Shown here: piece after piece, positions 1 through 5,440 of the stretch | Position numbering within the stretch: the first letter of the stretch is position 1 | Layout of the letters: every line of letters begins with the position of its first letter | Source: Planctomycetota bacterium | GTDB lineage: Bacteria; Planctomycetota; Planctomycetia; Planctomycetales; Planctomycetaceae | NCBI GenBank assembly: GCA_027622115.1 | Contig: JAQBZS010000572.1 | Location: 1-5,440, forward strand | Direction: 5' to 3' | Length of the DNA stretch: 5,440 bases | The notes under the pieces: model-generated | Seen by the model: only the letters and a program-made list of their open reading frames with translations | What the model was told of the DNA's origin: nothing | Databases searched by the model: none | Translations under genes and position numbers: made by a program

Positions 1-136
1 GACCCCAGCCCTCGATTGCACGCAACCTGAACGCCAAGAGTTGCAGATCACCACTCGAACGTAGCACCTTCCGGAGTGGTGCTTCGATCGGCTCCCGGAC
101 TGGTGCTACCGACTTCGCAGCACCGATGCCAACCAT
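1..136 (-). CDS. Possible 5' part of a small hypothetical protein running off the left edge
   Basis: From the ATG at 136 the minus strand stays open for 45 codons to the window edge (start MVGIGAAKSVAPVREP), with an in-frame TGA 16 codons upstream of the ATG. Third codon positions are about 60% GC. No domain, signal peptide or membrane helix is visible, and there is no clear Shine-Dalgarno. The frame runs entirely through the AGCACC/GGTGCT repeat cluster, so it may be only a translated intergenic repeat; the plus strand is also open across the same bases. It is listed because it cannot be excluded as a partial gene co-directional with the giant gene. Confidence 0.15.
   Translation of the reverse strand, partial: MVGIGAAKSVAPVREPIEAPLRKVLRSSGDLQLLAFRLRAIEGWG
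49..124. repeat. Cluster of short inverted and direct repeats (AGCACC/GGTGCT)
   Basis: Seen directly: an imperfect direct repeat CCGGAGTGGTGCT (71-83) and CCGGACTGGTGCT (95-107), 24 bases apart with one mismatch. There are three overlapping inverted pairs: CACCACTC 49-56 with GAGTGGTG 74-81, AGCACC 63-68 with GGTGCT 78-83, and GTAGCACC 61-68 with GGTGCTAC 102-109. A further AGCACC lies at 119-124. The pairs share arms, so the alternative hairpins are mutually exclusive. This could be a REP-like intergenic element, a transcript 3' structure, or a binding site for a dimeric protein. No T-run follows any arm, so it is not an ordinary intrinsic terminator. Confidence 0.5.
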
Positions 137-242
137 CAGCGGGGAGGCACGGCTTGGTCGAGCAGAGATGAATTGCTCGTTTCACTTTTTAAATCTACAA
201 CCCTCTCCGGCCTCAGTTTTTGCGGGGTTTAGCGAGGCATCC

Positions 243-262
243 AAAGGGTCAGACCCCTTTTT
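243..262. repeat. GGGTCAGACCCC palindrome with flanking A/T runs
   Basis: The 18 bases 243-260 form a 6-bp stem (AAAGGG with CCCTTT) around the loop TCAGAC, and the loop ends extend the symmetry as GGGTC/GACCC. On the plus strand the right arm runs into five Ts (258-262), so it superficially resembles a weak intrinsic terminator for plus-strand transcription. On the minus strand no T-run follows, so it is a poor terminator for the giant gene. Palindromes of this GGGTC-GACCC type are, from memory, recurrent in intergenic DNA of some bacteria and sometimes linked to REP-associated transposases; no transposase is present here. Confidence 0.45.
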
Positions 263-342
263 CAGATCGCTTCGAATCTAAAGTCTGTCGACGGAGAATG
301 GAGGACACGGAGGTTCGTGATGGCAGACCACGCACGACCAAG

Positions 343-3300
343 CTATTTCACGCCCGTGACCTTGAGCATTTTCCAATACGCGTCGGTCGGCGTGGTGTTG
401 CCCGCTTCCGCGGGTTGTTGAGTCACACTCAGCCACAGCGACGTTCCCGCGAACTTGGACAGGTCGAAGCGTTGCTGACGCCAACCCGATGGGGCGGAGG
501 TGTCGTCGATCGTGGTGACGCCGAGTTCTTCGCCCGCCGCGTGAATTGCCAACGTCCACCGCTGCCCGGCCGCATGTCCGACTCGCACGTCCAACGCCGC
601 GTTTCCTGCTTTCGGGACATCGATGCGGCGCATGAAACGCACCGGATGCCCCTGCAACACGCGAGTTTGCAAGACGTCCTTTTCGCCTCGGAAATCGCCG
701 AGGATTTCCGCACCGTCGAATTGGCCGGACACCGTTTGACGAGTCGCAAGCGTCCAATCGCCGAGCACGCGAGTCGTGCTGATTCGCGAAGCGGTGGCGG
801 ATTCCGTCCAGGATTCGATCGTGGCGTTCGTGGCATCAAGTGCGACCGGAATCACGCCGTTCGAAGTCGTCCGAGTCAGCCGCACGAGTTGTCGTTCCGG
901 CTTGTTCCACTCGGTGCCGAAGAATGTCCAAATTGTTTTGTTCGTCACCGCTAGCGGGCCGACGAACAGGCTGTGCTTGGGATTCGCAAGTTCCGTCAGC
1001 GGCAGCACGGACTTGGCTCGACCGGTGGCAATATCGACCCACACCAGCGACGCCGTTGAGCCTTTCGATCCGTTGAGAACGTGTCGGGCGTAAACAAATC
1101 CGCCTTCCCCGCCGCATGCCGCCGCATGCAACCGTTCCGCTTCGGGCACGTCCACCGTCCAAATTCGTTTTCCGTCCTTGGTGGCGAATGCCGCGAATCC
1201 CGCATCGGTCTCGACGATGATGCGTTGGTCGGCCAGCCCGATCAGTCGGCGAACGTCGAACAGCGGTTGCGTCCATCGCGTACGCCCGGTCGTCGCGTCC
1301 ACGGAACTCAGCGTTCTGGCACCGAGCTGCACCACGAACAGCGAATCGCCTTGGGCCATGATTGGCGAGTGATCCCGATGCAGCCATGCTGGGTCCATCT
1401 CCTTGGGCAGCCAGGTCTGTTGATTCAGCCAGCGCGGTGAGCCGTCTTCGTCCAGCGCGACCAGCATCGAATCGAAGCCGCAGATCAGCGATCCGTTGTG
1501 GACGTGGACTCGAATGCTGGGCTTCATGCTCCACTTGTCGTGTTGCCGCATGAACGGTCGCACGTTGATGATGTCGCCTGTCGCCGGATCGAATGTCGCG
1601 AGATCAAACCGCACAACACTGTTACCGAGCGACTTCGCCACCAAGGTCATCAGTCGACCGCCGAGTAACACGGGATCCGACGCCACGTATCCGTCTGCTT
1701 TCTTGGACCAGATCACCTTGTTGCTGTTGCGATCGAGACACACCAGTTCGGGACCAGCAGCCGTCAGCCAGCGGACGTAAATGCGGTTGCCGGCGATCAA
1801 GGGGCTCATCGGCAGCAACGTCCAATCGTGAGCCGTGCCAGGTTGGGCCATCGTCCAAGCTTGCCGTTTCTTGCCGTCGTTCAGGCCGAACGCGACGACT
1901 TGAAACCGATTGCTAACAAACAACAACTCGTGATCCGCCACGACCGACATTTGCCGAGCCGCCCAGTCTGTCGCTTGATAACCCGATTGACCGGGGCTCT
2001 TGCCCATGTTGCCGGCAAACGTGTCGGTGAGTTCCACCTTGTACGACGCCAATCGCGGGGCGAGCGTCGTGCCGGGTCGACTGGTGTCTGTCGCGTTCAA
2101 GCCCAAGTCTGTTCGCGTGTTGGTAATCTCGCTGACGAGCGACATGAAATCGCGTCCCGTCAACGACGTCGCACCGATCGCCACGGCTTCCTGTGGTGCG
2201 GGCAGCGGAGAATCCTCGGTGCCGAGCGTGGCGTCACGGCGACCCGCCAAAGCTCGCGACAACCGCATGCGATGTTGGAGTGCTTGTCGAACCGCCGGCG
2301 AGGACTCGGGCAAGGCCCGCTGGAACTCGCGTGCCGCCACGTCGAACTGACCCAGCGAAAGTGCTCGATCACCCAACCATTCGTGACCCACCGCCGCTGC
2401 CTGCGTGCCGTAATACTGCAAGGTCGATGTCCGCACGGCGTCGGCGTCTCCGAGTTCGATCAACTGTCGCACTCGCAACATGCCGCGCGGGCCGAGTTCA
2501 TCCCGCATCACGTCGCGCAGGCCGCGGTAATCCTTGACCGCGAGTTCGATCGCCACCGGCAGCGAGATCAATAAACTGGACTCTTTCCAATCCGGCAACA
2601 ATCCGAGCAACACGTCTTCATCGGCCATGAATTCCGCACCCTGCTCGGAAGCCGTGGCGATGATCTGGCACGCATCCTTCCACGCCTCGCTTTGCAGCGC
2701 GGATTCGAACTCGGAAATCAGGTTGTAGGCTTCCTTGCTCATGTCCCACACCAGCGGTTGTTGCCAGCGATCCATAATCGGTTGCGCGTTCGGTGCCTCT
2801 TTGCCGGGCTCGGCGTTACGTTGCCGATTCAGGCGAGCGATGGCTTCCGTCCATTCCACCGACTGCCGCTGATGGGCCGGAATGGTGGACCAATTTTGAT
2901 CCGGGTGGCTCGATCGTCGCCAAAAGCGGACGCGCTCGGTTGTGCGTGCGGCTTGCGGCCAGTCTTCTCGATACACACTTGCCAGCAATGTCCGATGCAA
3001 TCGCGGTTGTTCGATGATCGGCAGCTTTACCGTGGTCCAAATCGGGGCGGTGATCATCGCCCGCGTCGTGAAGTCAAACGCGTCCGATTGTGCGTCGCGT
3101 TCGAGTCGTTCGCCAAGCGTGCGGTAATTCTCGACGAACACCGTACCCAACTGGTCCCACCCGTCGCTGAAGACGGCGAAGTCATCGATGGTGCGTCGAA
3201 TCTGTTCCGCGTCGAGCGGCAGCTTAATGCTCTCGGCCAAGAGGTGTTCGGCGAGTGTCACGCACAACTGCCGCGGAGCGTGCGATTCCAGCGCGCGAAT

Positions 3301-5352
3301 CGCACAGGCTCGAGTCCATTCTTCCAGCGATACGTGCGGCGGTTGGGACTGCACGGTTTGGTGGAGCCAATCGCCGAGGTCCGATTGTTCGCCAAACACC
3401 ATTGGCGGAACCAACTCTCGCGTTTCTCGACGCGCCAATTCCGTGATGCCGGCGAGGTCTCGGACTTGGAATTGGTCGAGTTTCAGCTTGCGGCGCTTGG
3501 TTCCCGGCAAGGCATAGAGCCCGATGGTTGTCGGCCGCAAGAACACGTCGCGAATCGGGGACGCCAACACGCGACTCCAATGCATGCCGTCGCCGCTCAT
3601 CCAAAGTTTAAGACCGCCCAGGCCGATGCTGACTCGAATCCACGTACCGGATTCCACAGCCGTGATGCGATAGGTCGTGGGGTTGTAGGTCACGGCCGTT
3701 GTGGCGGCGTTTAACGGCAAATGACCGACGATCGTCAGACCGGTCGTTTGTTCGTCGTAAAACGCGATCCGCTCGATTGGCTGTCCGAATTCATCACCGA
3801 GAAAGAAGCCGGTCCCGGCGTCCGCGCGGTCGATTCGAAAACACAGTTCGCTCAACGAGGATTGCGGGCTGCGATCGGCATTGATGAACGTGGCGACGCG
3901 GATTTCTTGTGGTGCAATTTCGGTCGCGAGTTCAATCGCTCCGGACGGGTGACCGATCAATTCGTTCGTTTCGCCAAACGCGACCTTCCACTCGGGCGGC
4001 AAATCCGGCTGCGGCTTCTTTTCCTTCGCTTCGTCCGCTGGAACATCGGGATCCGTTTTCACTGGGTCGATCTTCCGCGCGGCTCGAACGATCTCCGCCG
4101 TGACTTTTTGCGGCTTGGCCATCGGATCGATTTGTGCGGTGACCCATTCCAAATCCGCCGGGCGATTTTCGTTGCGGGCGATGCGATTCTCCGCCACGCG
4201 AGCTTCGTACGGAGCCGGAGTCGAGCGGTACATCCGGAATTCGCTCAAGTACGTCGAGCCGTCGAAGACAACTTGCGTCGGCACATCGGCCAACGGAGTC
4301 GCCAACAGCACGACATCTCCGCGAGTGACGAGCAAATGCCGGCCTTGATGTCGAATCTCGATCACGCCGAGTGTTGTGCGTTGGTGCCGAGCCTCATCGG
4401 ACGACGCCATCGACCATCGCGTGGGAACGGCTTCGTCGTCCAGTCGATGGATTCGATACGCCATCCAAGTTTGCAGCGTGGGCATGTAGTGCAGCGTCGC
4501 ACCGGTTCGACCGCTCCAAAAGTGAATCCGGAAATCGGACGGCTGATACATGCCCAGCCGCAATACGGCATCTTTTGGCCAGGGTGCTCGCAACTGAGCC
4601 ACGCCGGTGAAGCGACTGAAGACGGTCTTGCCGTGATTGCGGGGCTCAACGCGATACGCCCAACCGGGCATCGGGGCCAACCATTCGCGGACGGCATTCG
4701 GATCAAGCCCGTCGAAGTTTTGCGCGGCAAACCCGACTTCTTCGAACAACCGCGGTTTCAGCGTCTCGTCAAGCGTCGCCGTCCACGGTGGTTTCGAGGC
4801 ATGTTGAACGATAGCCGGAATCTCGGGAACCGCCACGAGTTTCGGCTCGGGTTCCTGAATGCCGGGCGTCTTCGCGTTCGCCGGTTCCTTCGATCGAGGC
4901 TCGCCGACCGGTGCCACTGTCGCGACAGTCTGTGATTCGTCCGACGTCTTACCGAGAACGCCGCCCAACGCGTCACGCGCTATTGCTTCCGGGTTTCCGA
5001 CTTGAACGAGCGGCGCGGGCGTATCGGACCCGGTCATGAGCAAATACGCCGACCCCATGCCGACCAAAAAACACACTGACGCCAGCGACGCAATTCTCGC
5101 CTGCACGTTTCGCGGATGGGCGGTTGCCGTCGACTGTTGTCGTGCGAGGTACACGTGCAATGGAATGCGCACCGTGGCGAGTTGCTTGGCCAGTCGTTCA
5201 TCGACCTCGGCCCGAGCCAACAGCGCGTCTTGCACCGGGACGGAATCGTTGACTCGGCCGCTGACTTGTTTGAGTTCCGCGTCCGTCAACTCGCGACCGG
5301 GCCGTTCATTCAGCAGCTTGAGCAGTCTGCCGTCGCTGAGTTGATCACTCAT
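343..5352 (-). CDS. Giant single-pass membrane protein with ConA/LamG-like domains, PQQ-like beta-propeller and C-terminal beta-sandwich
   Basis: Function unknown; no characterised homologue recognised. Seen in the 1669-residue product: a charged helical head (about 1-75, no Cys) resembling anti-sigma-factor N-termini; one hydrophobic helix (about 88-107) preceded by Arg81 and Arg86, implying N-inside and the rest outside; a Pro/Glu-rich linker (112-190); two beta-rich ConA/LamG-like regions (about 205-378 and 455-632, the second with SGDGMHW at 586-592), joined by a Lys/Pro-rich linker (405-452); a mostly helical stretch (about 640-1045) with one TPR-like unit at 990-1019 (G994, G1001, F1003, A1006, F1010, A1013); a propeller (about 1135-1500) with seven recurring D-x-x-(T/D)G-x-x-x-W-like strands ending near W1166, W1215, 1264, W1308, W1360, W1398 and 1449; and a C-terminal galactose-binding-like sandwich (about 1525-1669). 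The ATG at 5352 is the only possible early start: an in-frame TAG lies 12 codons upstream with no ATG, GTG or TTG between. The Shine-Dalgarno is weak (GGATGGGA, 5364-5357). The architecture recalls planctomycete DUF1581/DUF1583-type proteins, but that family match is from memory. Gene reality is near certain; domain names are moderate. Confidence 0.95.
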   Translation of the reverse strand: MSDQLSDGRLLKLLNERPGRELTDAELKQVSGRVNDSVPVQDALLARAEVDERLAKQLATVRIPLHVYLARQQSTATAHPRNVQARIASLASVCFLVGMGSAYLLMTGSDTPAPLVQVGNPEAIARDALGGVLGKTSDESQTVATVAPVGEPRSKEPANAKTPGIQEPEPKLVAVPEIPAIVQHASKPPWTATLDETLKPRLFEEVGFAAQNFDGLDPNAVREWLAPMPGWAYRVEPRNHGKTVFSRFTGVAQLRAPWPKDAVLRLGMYQPSDFRIHFWSGRTGATLHYMPTLQTWMAYRIHRLDDEAVPTRWSMASSDEARHQRTTLGVIEIRHQGRHLLVTRGDVVLLATPLADVPTQVVFDGSTYLSEFRMYRSTPAPYEARVAENRIARNENRPADLEWVTAQIDPMAKPQKVTAEIVRAARKIDPVKTDPDVPADEAKEKKPQPDLPPEWKVAFGETNELIGHPSGAIELATEIAPQEIRVATFINADRSPQSSLSELCFRIDRADAGTGFFLGDEFGQPIERIAFYDEQTTGLTIVGHLPLNAATTAVTYNPTTYRITAVESGTWIRVSIGLGGLKLWMSGDGMHWSRVLASPIRDVFLRPTTIGLYALPGTKRRKLKLDQFQVRDLAGITELARRETRELVPPMVFGEQSDLGDWLHQTVQSQPPHVSLEEWTRACAIRALESHAPRQLCVTLAEHLLAESIKLPLDAEQIRRTIDDFAVFSDGWDQLGTVFVENYRTLGERLERDAQSDAFDFTTRAMITAPIWTTVKLPIIEQPRLHRTLLASVYREDWPQAARTTERVRFWRRSSHPDQNWSTIPAHQRQSVEWTEAIARLNRQRNAEPGKEAPNAQPIMDRWQQPLVWDMSKEAYNLISEFESALQSEAWKDACQIIATASEQGAEFMADEDVLLGLLPDWKESSLLISLPVAIELAVKDYRGLRDVMRDELGPRGMLRVRQLIELGDADAVRTSTLQYYGTQAAAVGHEWLGDRALSLGQFDVAAREFQRALPESSPAVRQALQHRMRLSRALAGRRDATLGTEDSPLPAPQEAVAIGATSLTGRDFMSLVSEITNTRTDLGLNATDTSRPGTTLAPRLASYKVELTDTFAGNMGKSPGQSGYQATDWAARQMSVVADHELLFVSNRFQVVAFGLNDGKKRQAWTMAQPGTAHDWTLLPMSPLIAGNRIYVRWLTAAGPELVCLDRNSNKVIWSKKADGYVASDPVLLGGRLMTLVAKSLGNSVVRFDLATFDPATGDIINVRPFMRQHDKWSMKPSIRVHVHNGSLICGFDSMLVALDEDGSPRWLNQQTWLPKEMDPAWLHRDHSPIMAQGDSLFVVQLGARTLSSVDATTGRTRWTQPLFDVRRLIGLADQRIIVETDAGFAAFATKDGKRIWTVDVPEAERLHAAACGGEGGFVYARHVLNGSKGSTASLVWVDIATGRAKSVLPLTELANPKHSLFVGPLAVTNKTIWTFFGTEWNKPERQLVRLTRTTSNGVIPVALDATNATIESWTESATASRISTTRVLGDWTLATRQTVSGQFDGAEILGDFRGEKDVLQTRVLQGHPVRFMRRIDVPKAGNAALDVRVGHAAGQRWTLAIHAAGEELGVTTIDDTSAPSGWRQQRFDLSKFAGTSLWLSVTQQPAEAGNTTPTDAYWKMLKVTGVK

Positions 5353-5440
5353 GAAATCCCATCCGGCTTGAGTCGTGGCACAGGCTGCCTAAGGGGCGAT
5401 GCTGAAATTAAACCGGCATTTGATGTAGTAGCTGGATTCG
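5353..5440 (-). other. Upstream region with possible 3' ends of a preceding minus-strand gene
   Basis: Two minus-strand frames enter from the right edge without a stop. One gives 16 residues ending FNFSIAP and stops at TAG 5391-5389, 36 bases before the giant gene; its third codon positions are GC-rich (11 of 16), like a real gene here. The other gives 29 residues ending KPDGIS and stops at TGA 5351-5349, overlapping the giant gene's ATG as ATGA, a layout typical of translationally coupled operon genes; its third positions are AT-rich (about 10 of 29 GC), which argues against it. The third frame stops after 10 codons. The window is too short to choose, and neither tail is recognisable as a known family. 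It could also simply be intergenic. Confidence 0.3.
5357..5364 (-). promoter_or_regulatory. Weak ribosome-binding site of the giant gene
   Basis: GGATGGGA, read on the minus strand, ends four bases before the ATG at 5352. It is only partly complementary to the usual anti-Shine-Dalgarno sequence and the spacing is short, so it may contribute little. Weak or absent Shine-Dalgarno sequences are common in planctomycetes. No convincing -35/-10 promoter pair is visible between here and the right edge. Confidence 0.3.

Larger units (their letters stand above)
1..342. other. Downstream region without a convincing complete gene
   Basis: This is the stretch after the giant gene's TAG stop at 345-343. 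It contains a repeat cluster (49-124), an A/T-rich patch (183-200), a short palindrome (243-260) and a purine-rich GGAGGACACGGAGG string (300-313). A weak interrupted hairpin (316-336) lies just past the stop but lacks a following U-tract, so no intrinsic terminator for the giant gene is identified. Two weak open frames touch the left edge, one on each strand; only the minus-strand one is listed. No tRNA-like or other structured RNA was recognised. Confidence 0.5.

Noticed and set aside
3..281. Plus-strand frame open from the left edge for 92 codons, ending at TAA 279-281.
   Set aside because: Third codon positions show no GC preference, the frame crosses the repeat cluster and the 243-260 palindrome, and the product is low in recognisable structure. 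Most likely chance openness, though an upstream gene's tail cannot be fully excluded.
316..336. Hairpin just after the giant gene's stop as a possible terminator.
   Set aside because: The stem is only 4 plus 3 base pairs with an internal loop, and no U-tract follows on the minus strand.
1111..1130. Tandem 10-base repeat GCCGCATGC(C/A) inside the giant gene.
   Set aside because: Only two units, encoding an ordinary Ala-rich segment of the propeller (residues about 1408-1414); likely chance or a small old duplication.
843..1950. Assigning the giant protein as a quinoprotein dehydrogenase because of PQQ-like repeats.
   Set aside because: The repeats alone define a propeller fold; no vicinal Cys pair, heme-binding CxxCH motif or secretion-type signal peptide of those enzymes is present.
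3721..4935. Long plus-strand open frame (404 codons), with similar ones at 2692-3714, 1828-2574 and 220-954.
   Set aside because: All lie in the plus-strand frame in exact codon register with the giant gene. Stops there require TTA, CTA or TCA codons in the sense strand, which this GC-rich gene rarely uses. The products are Arg/His-rich with no recognisable domains, so they are antisense shadows.

Overview
The window is dominated by one very large minus-strand gene (5352 down to 343, 1669 aa). It appears to encode a membrane-anchored, multidomain surface or periplasmic protein. The architecture is a short cytoplasmic anti-sigma-like head, one membrane helix, a Pro-rich linker, two ConA/LamG-like beta domains, a long helical region with a TPR-like unit, a PQQ/WD40-type beta-propeller and a C-terminal beta-sandwich. 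This design, together with moderately high GC and an unusual giant extracytoplasmic protein, points to a planctomycete, perhaps of the Pirellulaceae/Planctomycetaceae type. That assignment is an inference from architecture; there is no rRNA or other marker gene here.

Layout in the direction of transcription (right to left): 5440-5353 holds the short upstream region. It contains the possible C-terminal ends of a preceding gene in two competing frames, one of which overlaps the big gene's start as ATGA. 5352-343 is the giant gene. 342-1 is a downstream region with no convincing complete gene. It carries several repeat-like sequences: a purine-rich GGAGGACACGGAGG string, a GGGTCAGACCCC palindrome, and a cluster of AGCACC/GGTGCT inverted and direct repeats. 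One short minus-strand frame runs off the left edge.

No RNA gene, CRISPR array, insertion sequence or clear terminator was recognised. The many long plus-strand open frames opposite the giant gene are best explained as antisense shadows. Function of the giant protein is unknown. A tentative reading is that the extracytoplasmic domains bind a protein or glycan ligand and the head domain communicates with a cytoplasmic partner such as an ECF sigma factor, but no such partner is inside the window.
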